Part shown: positions 56,925 through 64,000 of the stretch, in pieces
Numbering within the stretch: the stretch's first letter is position 1
How the letters are laid out: every line of letters begins with the position of its first letter
Translations under genes and position numbers: made by a program
The notes under the pieces: generated by a model
The model's database searches: none
Seen by the model: only the letters and a program-made list of their open reading frames with translations
What the model was told of the DNA's origin: nothing
Assembly (NCBI RefSeq): GCF_030295975.1
Contig: NZ_AP027364.1
Span: 3,658,001-3,722,000, forward strand
Direction of reading: 5' to 3'
Length of the DNA stretch: 64,000 bases
Source: Thalassotalea atypica
GTDB lineage: Bacteria; Pseudomonadota; Gammaproteobacteria; Enterobacterales; Alteromonadaceae

Positions 56925-57311
56925 TTAAGGTGCTTTATAGCAAGTCACATCCACTTCGACTTTACAGTCAACTACTAAATCTGCCACTAAACAGATACGT
57001 GCTGGTGGATGTTCGCCAAAAAACTCTTTAAATACCTTATTAAAAGACTGAAAGTAGCGGGCATCAGTTAACACCACTGACACATGGGTAACATGCTCAA
57101 GGCGATAATTTGCTTCAGTCATAATTTCAATGCAGTTTTCAATTGCAATACGTGATTGTTCAATAATACCGCCTTCAATAACTTCACCATTACGCATGGG
57201 AGTTTGACCTGAGACTCTAAGCCAACCACCCGCTTCAACTGCTCGTGAAAAGGGTAAATGTTGCCCACCAGTACCTTGCCCACCTTCAATGCCATAGCGC
57301 TTAATTGTCAT
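56925..57311 (-). CDS. RidA family protein (enamine/imine deaminase)
   Basis: This 128-residue YjgF/YER057c/UK114 protein contains QHLPFSRAVEAGGWLRVSGQ, a central IEGGIIEQSRIAIENCIEIM, VTHVSVVLTDARYFQSFNKVF, and PPARICLVADLVVDCKVEVDVT with the conserved Arg. RidA proteins hydrolyse reactive enamines and imines released by PLP-dependent lyases. Here the operon also contains a PLP ammonia-lyase-like enzyme, so RidA may remove its enamine product. The stop codon lies within the flanking base pairs of the MITE-like element. It is 29 bases after the D-aminoacylase gene. Confidence 0.9.
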   Translation of the reverse strand: MTIKRYGIEGGQGTGGQHLPFSRAVEAGGWLRVSGQTPMRNGEVIEGGIIEQSRIAIENCIEIMTEANYRLEHVTHVSVVLTDARYFQSFNKVFKEFFGEHPPARICLVADLVVDCKVEVDVTCYKAP

Positions 57312-57340
57312 TTCATATTCCTTAACTAAGAGTGTTTTTG

Positions 57341-58846
57341 TTAATCGTTAGGTGAAACCACTTCGTGTTTCAAAAAGCGTCCTGCACCTTTATTTTTTCC
57401 GAACATTTGTTTGTCGCTACGTCCCGCTTGATAGCTTAATTGCCCATTAACCCAAACATATTCTATGCCCTTAGATAGTGTTACTGGATGAGAAAAATCT
57501 GCTAGGTCAGCAATAGTATCAGCATTAAAAAGCACAATATCGGCGTAATGTCCGACGCGAATAAAGCCTCTTTGCTTTAATTTAAATTCACGCGCAGACA
57601 ATCCCGTCATTTTGTGAATAGCTTTAGATAAGCTTAATAATTTTTCATCTCGACAATAGCGACCCAACACGCGGGGAAATGTTCCCCATAATCTTGGGTG
57701 AGGATGCGGATCACAAGGCAGGCCATCAGAGCCAATCATACTATGAGGAAATGTAATAAACTTACGGACATCATCTTCATTCATACCATGGTAAACCGCA
57801 CCGGCTGGCTGCAAGCGCAGAGCTGCATCTTGCAAAGAAACTTGCCACTGTTTAGCGATTGCAGCCAATGTTTGTTTAGCTTTTTCAGGATGAGGATCAG
57901 ACCAAGTGATCAAAATATCAAAGTCTTCTGTCACTTGTTGTAAGTCTAACGTGCTAGAACTGGCATGATACGGGTAACAATCACAGCCAATTTTTTGTGC
58001 TTTTTGATGCTTCTCTATGTGAGCGATGACCTCATCAGCTCGACCCCAATTATTTTTACCTGCGCATTTTAAATGAGAGATTACCACTGGAACTTCTGCT
58101 TGCTTGGCGGTAAAAAATGCCTCATCTAAGGCATCTATAATTCCGTCAAATTCCGTTCTGATGTGAGTACAATAAATGCCACCAAACTCCTTAATTTGCT
58201 CTACTAGAGCTGAAATTTCAGCACTCGAAGCCGCCTGCGCATTTTCATAAGCAAGCCCAGTACTTAAACCTTTTGCGCCATGTGCTAACGCCTGCTTAAA
58301 TAATTCCATCATGGTCATTATTTCTTTTGCTGTTGCCGGTCGATTTAAATCATCCATCACCTGTGCACGTAAGCTCGTATGACCGACTAATGCAGCGACA
58401 TTAATACTCGGTTGAACCTGATTATACTGCTTAACAAAATCTTGCAAGGACGGAAAGATAAATTCACTTGCGTGACCCAGTAAGTTAACAGGATCAATGG
58501 GCGGGTTTGCCGATTGATACGGGCTCGCACTAATACCACAGTTACCAATAACGACGCTCGTCACTCCTTGGCTAATTTTGTTTGGCATACTTGGATTACG
58601 TATCACCTCTAAATCATCATGAGTATGAACATCAATAAAACCAGGTGCTAACGCTAAGCCTTTGCCATCAATTACTTTTTTAGCGGTTAAGTCCTTTAAA
58701 TCCCCTATTGCAACAATTTTATCGCCGGTAATAGCAATATCTTGCTTAATCACCGCCGTACCACTGCCATCATAAATGTCGCTATTGATAATTAAATAAT
58801 CACATAGGTTCACCTTAGAACTAGAGGAATTAACATCATTAATCAC
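57341..58846 (-). CDS. N-acyl-D-amino-acid deacylase family amidohydrolase
   Basis: This 501-residue protein starts at a GTG after AGGAG. The family motifs are present: GFIDVHTHDD (metal-binding His74 and His76), VVIGNCGISASPY (metal Cys103), VVISHLKCAGKNNWG, CYPYHASSSTLD and MIGSDGLPCDPHPHPRLWGTFPRVLGRY with the catalytic Asp. These are the marks of D-aminoacylase-type zinc deacylases, which remove an N-acyl group from amino acids and related N-acetylated acids. In this operon it probably deacetylates N-acetylglucosaminate. It lies four bases after the rpiR-type gene. Its true substrate is an inference. Confidence 0.88.
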   Translation of the reverse strand: MINDVNSSSSKVNLCDYLIINSDIYDGSGTAVIKQDIAITGDKIVAIGDLKDLTAKKVIDGKGLALAPGFIDVHTHDDLEVIRNPSMPNKISQGVTSVVIGNCGISASPYQSANPPIDPVNLLGHASEFIFPSLQDFVKQYNQVQPSINVAALVGHTSLRAQVMDDLNRPATAKEIMTMMELFKQALAHGAKGLSTGLAYENAQAASSAEISALVEQIKEFGGIYCTHIRTEFDGIIDALDEAFFTAKQAEVPVVISHLKCAGKNNWGRADEVIAHIEKHQKAQKIGCDCYPYHASSSTLDLQQVTEDFDILITWSDPHPEKAKQTLAAIAKQWQVSLQDAALRLQPAGAVYHGMNEDDVRKFITFPHSMIGSDGLPCDPHPHPRLWGTFPRVLGRYCRDEKLLSLSKAIHKMTGLSAREFKLKQRGFIRVGHYADIVLFNADTIADLADFSHPVTLSKGIEYVWVNGQLSYQAGRSDKQMFGKNKGAGRFLKHEVVSPND

Positions 58847-58850
58847 GCAG

Positions 58851-59732
58851 TTAATCTCCTAATGGCAAGCGATTAGAACAACTATCACAGCTAGTGCTAT
58901 CGCTGCTTTCTTCTCGATGGCTATCAAGTTGGATCTTTAAACGTCGTAGCTTTTCGCGCGATTTTCTTTGATTTTTCATTGCCAGCTCGCTCGACAATAT
59001 ATCAATTGCTGCTAACATCACATATCGGGAGGCACTAGGTTTGAAGATGTAGTCACTTTCTTGGGTTTTTATCGGCAAATGATAATCTGCAAATGCCGCC
59101 AACTTTCCGTCAGGACAAATAGCAACGACAGTCGCGCCGTATTCTTTCGCTATAACGGCTGAACTATATACATCAGGGCTGATACCACCTAATGACAAGC
59201 AAAGCACAACATCATTTTTATCAACAGTAGATGCTGTCATTCGCATCATCATAGGATCCGAATGCGAATTACTCGGAATACCTAAGCGAAAGAATCTATT
59301 TTGACACTCTTTTGCCATCATACTACTACCGCCACCAACACCAAAAATTAAACAATGCTTAGCGGCACAAATGCTTTGACTGGCGGCATGAACAATTTCA
59401 TCTTTAATTAAGCCAACATTGAGCGACAAAATGTCATGAATCGATTGATAAACATGTGAAATATCTTGCTTAGCAACCGACTTTTCATTGGTAAACCTTT
59501 CTCCAACCGCTGCTGACTGGGCTATTTTTAGCTTAAATTCCCGTACATTCGCACACTTTAAGGTTTTGGCTAAACGCGTAATGCTGGCATGACTTACCTG
59601 CGCTTTTTCAGCTAACTCATTAATTGGCGCATTGGCAGCATAATTTAAATCAGCCAAAATAAAGCGTGCCACTTTTTCTTCGGCTGGACTAAAATGCCCT
59701 AAGCCTTCTTTAATACTATTAACAATATCCAT
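58851..59732 (-). CDS. RpiR/MurR family transcriptional regulator
   Basis: This 293-residue protein has an RpiR-type HTH in residues about 1-75 (FSPAEEKVARFILADL, INELAEKAQVSHASITRLAKTLKC) and a SIS domain in about 125-260 (AKHCLIFGVGGGSSMMAKECQNRFFRLG, in two parts, and VVLCLSLGGISPDVY). SIS domains bind phosphosugars or sugar acids as effectors. The C-terminus ends in a short cysteine-rich tail (DSTSCDSCSNR). It very likely represses this operon in the absence of a metabolite such as KDG, KDPG or glucosaminate. A hairpin-like inverted repeat lies just upstream of its start. Confidence 0.92.
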   Translation of the reverse strand: MDIVNSIKEGLGHFSPAEEKVARFILADLNYAANAPINELAEKAQVSHASITRLAKTLKCANVREFKLKIAQSAAVGERFTNEKSVAKQDISHVYQSIHDILSLNVGLIKDEIVHAASQSICAAKHCLIFGVGGGSSMMAKECQNRFFRLGIPSNSHSDPMMMRMTASTVDKNDVVLCLSLGGISPDVYSSAVIAKEYGATVVAICPDGKLAAFADYHLPIKTQESDYIFKPSASRYVMLAAIDILSSELAMKNQRKSREKLRRLKIQLDSHREESSDSTSCDSCSNRLPLGD

Positions 59733-59747
59733 TCAATTTACTCTTTG

Positions 59748-59771
59748 GCTATAAGCACAAGCTCTTATAGC
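59748..59771. promoter_or_regulatory. Inverted repeat before the rpiR-type gene
   Basis: GCTATAAG (59748-59755) and CTTATAGC (59764-59771) form a perfect 8-bp inverted repeat with an 8-base spacer, in the 55-base gap between the PLP-enzyme stop and the regulator start. It could be an operator, an internal promoter element or an RNA processing hairpin. The repeat is seen; the role is inferred. Confidence 0.45.
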
Positions 59772-59787
59772 ATTTAAAAATTCCGGG

Positions 59788-61062
59788 TTAAAAAAAGGTT
59801 TCGATGGTTTTATTAACAACAAAATTATCGTCAATAAGCCCGATATGACGCCATTTATCCATGGTTAAGCAAGGGTGAGAGCTGGAAAAACAAATGATAT
59901 CTCCAGGACGCAGTAATGCATTGTCAGTAGTTTTCATCAAACAATGTTGATCCATAATACTGATCACCTGCCATGCTTTATCAACGCTTATCGGCTTTTC
60001 TGTCCCTGGCCGATAAAAATATTCCGGCGTAGGTAAACCGGCATCAAAGGCAACATCCCTCTTACCTAGTCCTATCACTGCCAGCCCTGACTCTGGTACG
60101 GAATGCACATAGGCCCACAAATGCAAGCTTGAGATTAATTCACCAGATACGTCACAAGCCAATTGACTGCGTTGCACAATTTCATCCTGCGCACTCTGAT
60201 AAATTCCGGTATCGTGTATTAAATAACAGCCTGGTCGAATAATGGCAGTGTAATTAATATTCCGCATACTCTGGCTAGACATCAACTCTTGAGCGACAAT
60301 GTCATACCAAGCAGAGCCTGCACCAGTAATAATTATCTGATCTAAATCGAATAAATCTCTTTTGTATAACTTACTCACTAATCGGCTAATGCTTGCAATA
60401 AACCTTTTAATTTCTGTTTCTGCTTCATTACCATGAATGACACCCTCATAGAAACTCACGCCACATAATTTTAAATGAGGAAACTGCTTTATAATCTCTA
60501 ATAATGGCTCGATATTATCAGGGTCACGCCAGCCGCACCGTCCTTGTGCAACACCAACTTCGATCAAAATATTTAAAGAAATATTTCTTACGGAAAAATA
60601 TTTTCCTAAAGCCAAGGCATTTTCTTTTGAATCAACAAAACAGTAAAACTCTAAATCTGAAGTTGATAGCAAGTCAGCAAGCAATTGCATGTGAAGCTTA
60701 CCAACTAATTGGTTGGCTAAAATGATACGTTGAATACCATGTTGGGCAGCATTTATCACTTGTGCTATTGTTGCTAAGCTTATTCCCCAACACCCCTGGT
60801 CTAACTGCACTTTAAATAATTCTGGTGCCATCGATGTTTTGCCATGGGGGGCTAACTTCACCTCAGCTTCATCACTAAATTTTTGCATCCATATGGCATT
60901 ATTCAATAGTCTATTTTCATTAATCACGGCAATAGGAAGGCTCACTTCCTCCGCTAAAATACTCCACCCTTTGTCTGCCAGTGAGCTCATGCAGCCACTA
61001 CCTTTTTCAAACACAGTTGGCTGATGTTGACTATATTGACATTTTAAATTCTTGTTCAACAT
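59788..61062 (-). CDS. D-threonine-aldolase-like PLP enzyme, candidate glucosaminate ammonia-lyase
   Basis: This protein of about 424 residues has the fold-type III PLP barrel of D-threonine aldolase and D-serine dehydratase. The PLP lysine Lys75 lies in KLAPHGKTSMAP; further on are ILIEVGVAQGRCGWRDP, VSFYEGVIHG and ITGAGSAWYDIV. The C-terminal part supplies metal ligands in SSHPCLTMDKW (His and Cys). The ATG at 61062 directly follows GGGAGAG; an upstream extension of 32 hydrophobic codons is open but not conserved. As I recall, the D-glucosaminate dehydratase of Pseudomonas fluorescens belongs to this family. With KdgK in the operon, conversion of D-glucosaminate to KDG and ammonia is the likely reaction. 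D-threonine aldolase or another D-amino-acid lyase is the alternative. Confidence 0.82.
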   Translation of the reverse strand: MLNKNLKCQYSQHQPTVFEKGSGCMSSLADKGWSILAEEVSLPIAVINENRLLNNAIWMQKFSDEAEVKLAPHGKTSMAPELFKVQLDQGCWGISLATIAQVINAAQHGIQRIILANQLVGKLHMQLLADLLSTSDLEFYCFVDSKENALALGKYFSVRNISLNILIEVGVAQGRCGWRDPDNIEPLLEIIKQFPHLKLCGVSFYEGVIHGNEAETEIKRFIASISRLVSKLYKRDLFDLDQIIITGAGSAWYDIVAQELMSSQSMRNINYTAIIRPGCYLIHDTGIYQSAQDEIVQRSQLACDVSGELISSLHLWAYVHSVPESGLAVIGLGKRDVAFDAGLPTPEYFYRPGTEKPISVDKAWQVISIMDQHCLMKTTDNALLRPGDIICFSSSHPCLTMDKWRHIGLIDDNFVVNKTIETFF

Positions 61063-61601
61063 TCTCTCCCACATCATAACTAGTTGTTTTATTTTAACTT
61101 TTACTATTAACATTAAAAAATAGAACAAAAAACATTCAAATAACTGTTGATTTCTCATACATACTAATGTTAAAAAGTAACGAGTTCAAGATGTATTTTT
61201 AGTTACTTTATAACTCAACAGATAGTAATTAACACAACATGCTTGGACTAGAAGTGGCGACTTGCTTATGAAGTAACTTCAAAATAGCTATAACATTAAC
61301 CAGATGACACTATTAATGTTACACGGAATAAAATGATTGCTGTTTAATTGTTTAAGCTTCCCTTACACAAAGCTTATTATTCAAACTATTTTTATTTTAT
61401 TAGCAGGTCGCCTTCTTCATAAAACGTAATTATTTATAAACTAGTACCGAATACAAATTGTATATTTTATAAACGATATGTAGCTTTTATTTTTTGAGAG
61501 TGTATTTTATAACCAACAAATGACAGCGCTGTCCTAGCATAAAAATAAAAATAAGCCATGAATAATTGAATATTAAGATATAAAAATGGAGAGGGGATAA
61601 A
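61063..61601. other. Divergent control region of the amino-sugar locus
   Basis: About 540 AT-rich bases lie between the minus-strand operon and the plus-strand TonB receptor. No gene is supported on either strand. AGTAAC motifs and their complements occur three times (61176-61181, 61202-61207 as GTTACT, 61272-61277). The last lies in the perfect palindrome GAAGTAACTTC. This region should hold both promoters and the regulator's operators. Confidence 0.5.
61174..61280. promoter_or_regulatory. Repeated AGTAAC/GTTACT elements, candidate RpiR operators
   Basis: AAAGTAAC (61174-61181) pairs with GTTACTTT (61202-61209), an 8-bp inverted repeat with a 20-base spacer. Sixty bases further on, GAAGT-A-ACTTC (61270-61280) is a perfect palindrome with the same core. 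They lie between the divergent operon and receptor promoters, as expected for sites of the locus regulator. The sequence is seen; RpiR binding is a guess. Confidence 0.4.
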
Positions 61602-64000
61602 ATGTCTAAAACATTTGAAAAAAAACGTCTTGTGATAGCAATATCTGCAGCTATTACTTGCTCACTTTCATCTTTAGTAATTGCCGAAGAAGCCGAAATT
61701 GAAAAGAAGAAAGCTGAAGAAGAAAATTTTGAAGTTATTGAAGTTCTCGGCATGCGCAGTAGTATTGAGAGTGCCCAAAGTTTAAAGCGTCATGCCGATA
61801 CAGTAATGGATGCAATTACCGCCTCAGATATTGGCGCATTGCCTGATGCATCAGTTACCGAAGCCGTGCAACGTTTACCTGGTGTAACCATAGAGCGCTT
61901 CGCGTCATCGAGTGACCCTAAACATTTTGCCGATGAAGGTACCGGTGTACTTGTGCGCGGTTTAGATCGTGTGCGCAGCGAAATTAATGGTCGAGACTCC
62001 TTCAGTGCCAATCCGCATGGCGGGCTGAGCTATGAAGATTTCCCATCCGAATTATTAAGTGCCGTAGAAGTTTATAAAAACCAAACCGCAGATCGAATTT
62101 CTGGCGGTATCGCTGGCACAGTGAACTTAGTCACTCGTAAAGCTTTTGATTCTGACGAGCAAATGTTCACGATTAGTGCAAAAGCAAGTCATGGTGATTA
62201 TAGAGAAGAAACAACTCCTTCATTTAGTGCACTTTTTTCTGATAATTGGGATACAGACGCAGGTAAATTCGGTGTTCTTGTGGCGGCATCTCAATCTGAA
62301 TTTAAGACCCGTGGTGATGGTTTCGGTTTAGGTAACTTTCATAGCCGTGGCCCTGCAGATACTTTTTCATACGATCAATGGGGCACACCAAGTCCTGGAG
62401 TTATCGCTGGTCAGTACTCCAATCCTTGTATTCCTGGCGCGACAGATTGGCGTGCTTGTGGCGATAGCCAAAGTGATACTGTGCAATATTCAGCAGACGA
62501 CGCTGCAAATTATACTGCACCGTATGAAGCAGAAGAACTTGATGGACAACCTGAAGGCGTCACATGGTATGCCCCCGCAAGTTATACCATGACAAGTGCA
62601 GAAAATGACCGTAAGCGCCAAGGTCTCACGGCAAGTTTACAATGGCAAAGTAAAGATGAAAGAATTACCGCTACATTAGAACATATCAATTCCAAAGCGT
62701 CTTTAGAGTGGCGGGAACATGTTATTGCTTCCGGTGATCGTGGCTTTTTACCATATGCACCTAATGCTATTCAGTGGTTTAATGGCTACGATGGAAATGA
62801 GCAAGACTACCCTTTGACTGTCGATAGTAATGGCTACCTCACTTCCGGTGTCGGTATTTCAAATCACCCGGAGCTACCGTTACAGTTCCGCTCACGTTAT
62901 AATTTCAATGAAAGTACTGTTGACGATACCTCGTTAAATATTGTGTTTAAACCGACAGACTTGTTAACCATTGCTGTCGACTATCAGCATATTGATTCTG
63001 AGCAAATAGTTCATAACAATTCGCTAACCTCACGCATTAATGGCAATCAAACTGCAGAGCATGCGCCATTTTTCTTAGATTTAAGAGGTGATACCCCGAC
63101 TATCGAATACTTAAATGCCAATACGTCTAACCCACCAAATGTAGACCCAGACACCAATCCAATTTTACGATTAGCCAGTGGCATGCAACAAGAAGAGCAC
63201 AATGAAGCAGACTCTGACAGCTTTAAAATTGATGTAGAGTACAAATTAGACGGTATTTTTACTGCTATAAAAGCAGGTGTTTATTATTCTGAAAAAGAAC
63301 TAACGGTTCGCGATACCGATTATGAAGGTTGGCAAGCTTTAGGTACGCCTTGGAACGCACAAGCCTCTTACAACGCTTCGCCGCAAGTGGTACCTGAATT
63401 ATACGATCGCATTAGCTTTGCAGACCATTATAATGGCAATACGTTAATTGGCGCTAATAACAGCTTTTTATTCCCTCGTATGGATTTAGCAGAAAATTAC
63501 GCACAAACACTACGTGAGGGATGTGGCACCTGGAGTGCGGTAGGCAATGCAATGGATGGCAGCGGCGGCTGTGCAGTGCCATATGAAGACTTAAGCGACC
63601 GTGTTCATAGCCATTTTGCCCCTCGCCATATTAGCTCAAGTAAAACAGAGCGCACTGAATTTTATCTTCGTGGTGATTTCGACTTTGATATTGATAATTC
63701 AGATATGATACTCAGAGGTAATATTGGTTTACGTTATGTTAATTATCAGCTGCAATCAACGGGGGGTATCAATACCCCTGCAACCGCTAGGCGCGGTACC
63801 GATCCATCATCTTCACTATACCAAGTAATGCAAAATGACTATCCAAGTATTTTTGCCTTAGCTTCAGGTGAAAGCTTTAGCAGCACAATAGATGGAGCAG
63901 ATTATACCACTGTACTACCAAGCTTAAACCTTAATTTAGCTGTTACTGATGATGTCATTGTTAGGTTTGGCGCATCTAAAGGTCTTTATTATCCAAGCCT
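61602..64000 (+). CDS. TonB-dependent receptor (N-terminal part), amino-sugar locus
   Basis: The first 799 codons are present; the gene continues past the right edge with no stop codon in the window. GGAGAGGGG precedes the ATG at 61602. A signal peptide (ending SLVIAEE) is followed by the plug: EVIEVLGMRSSIESAQSLK, VMDAITASDIGALPDASVTE, AVQRLPGVTIERFASS, VLVRGLDRVRSEINGRD, and GGIAGTVNLVTRKAF. The barrel has long loops with CIPGATDWRACGDS and EGCGTWSAVGNAMDGSGGC, i.e. paired cysteines. It is of the large carbohydrate-uptake type. Its divergent position suggests that it brings chito-oligosaccharides or oxidised forms across the outer membrane for the neighbouring operon. Confidence 0.9.
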   Translation, partial: MSKTFEKKRLVIAISAAITCSLSSLVIAEEAEIEKKKAEEENFEVIEVLGMRSSIESAQSLKRHADTVMDAITASDIGALPDASVTEAVQRLPGVTIERFASSSDPKHFADEGTGVLVRGLDRVRSEINGRDSFSANPHGGLSYEDFPSELLSAVEVYKNQTADRISGGIAGTVNLVTRKAFDSDEQMFTISAKASHGDYREETTPSFSALFSDNWDTDAGKFGVLVAASQSEFKTRGDGFGLGNFHSRGPADTFSYDQWGTPSPGVIAGQYSNPCIPGATDWRACGDSQSDTVQYSADDAANYTAPYEAEELDGQPEGVTWYAPASYTMTSAENDRKRQGLTASLQWQSKDERITATLEHINSKASLEWREHVIASGDRGFLPYAPNAIQWFNGYDGNEQDYPLTVDSNGYLTSGVGISNHPELPLQFRSRYNFNESTVDDTSLNIVFKPTDLLTIAVDYQHIDSEQIVHNNSLTSRINGNQTAEHAPFFLDLRGDTPTIEYLNANTSNPPNVDPDTNPILRLASGMQQEEHNEADSDSFKIDVEYKLDGIFTAIKAGVYYSEKELTVRDTDYEGWQALGTPWNAQASYNASPQVVPELYDRISFADHYNGNTLIGANNSFLFPRMDLAENYAQTLREGCGTWSAVGNAMDGSGGCAVPYEDLSDRVHSHFAPRHISSSKTERTEFYLRGDFDFDIDNSDMILRGNIGLRYVNYQLQSTGGINTPATARRGTDPSSSLYQVMQNDYPSIFALASGESFSSTIDGADYTTVLPSLNLNLAVTDDVIVRFGASKGLYYPS

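Noticed and set aside
56649-56928. Open frames of 81-86 codons on both strands inside the MITE-like element
   Set aside because: They run in opposite directions over the same repeat, lack ribosome sites, and have no protein-like pattern. They follow from the inverted-repeat structure.
57341-61062. Simple D-amino-acid catabolic operon as the explanation of deacylase plus PLP enzyme
   Set aside because: It would not account for KdgK, the two hexosaminidases, the lactonase and the large TonB receptor, although it remains the main alternative for the two enzymes alone.

Overview
The window looks like chromosome from a marine gammaproteobacterium of the order Alteromonadales, most like the Colwelliaceae (Colwellia or Thalassotalea type). 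This is inferred from moderate-to-low GC, a PyrB variant typical of Shewanella and Colwellia relatives, erpA, hemJ and hemL, PEP-CTERM proteins, and polysaccharide loci built around TonB-dependent receptors. I see no rRNA, tRNA, CRISPR array, prophage or transposase gene. Both ends are cut inside genes: a periplasmic iron-binding protein at the left (minus strand) and a TonB-dependent receptor at the right (plus strand).

Positions 1-20 kb are ordinary mixed chromosome. They hold an iron ABC-transporter binding protein with a strong Fur box, a TSUP permease, a PadR regulator with a membrane partner, and two PEP-CTERM exported proteins. Other genes are an AraC-HTH/HDOD fusion, an SDR/HxlR divergent pair, an exported M20 peptidase, three VOC proteins, a GFA protein, a sodium symporter beside a CoA-ester lyase, erpA and a ClC channel. 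Positions 19.8-22.7 kb hold the housekeeping genes hemJ, pyrB and hemL. A TonB receptor, an SGNH lipoprotein and a eukaryotic-type S-adenosylmethionine decarboxylase follow.

Positions 30.9-41.1 kb (minus strand) form a beta-1,3-glucan (laminarin-type) utilisation operon: secreted GH16 with four copies of a C-terminal module, TonB receptor, sugar MFS transporter and GH3 lipoprotein. A LytS/LytTR two-component pair lies just upstream and a large secreted subtilase just downstream. Positions 43.9-49.0 kb hold a tightly coupled operon of outer-membrane barrel, PstS-like binding protein, diguanylate cyclase and GGDEF-EAL protein, which looks like a ligand-sensing c-di-GMP module.

Positions 49.4-61.1 kb (minus strand), with the divergent TonB receptor from 61.6 kb, form the most interesting locus. 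Read together, a D-threonine-aldolase-like PLP enzyme, an RpiR regulator, a D-aminoacylase-like deacetylase, RidA, a sodium symporter, a KDG kinase, two GH20 hexosaminidases and an SMP-30 lactonase fit a route for oxidised chitin sugars. The proposed flow is N-acetylglucosaminate to glucosaminate to 2-keto-3-deoxygluconate to KDPG. A 312-bp MITE-like element with terminal inverted repeats and AGTT flanks sits inside this operon, exactly at the ridA stop codon.
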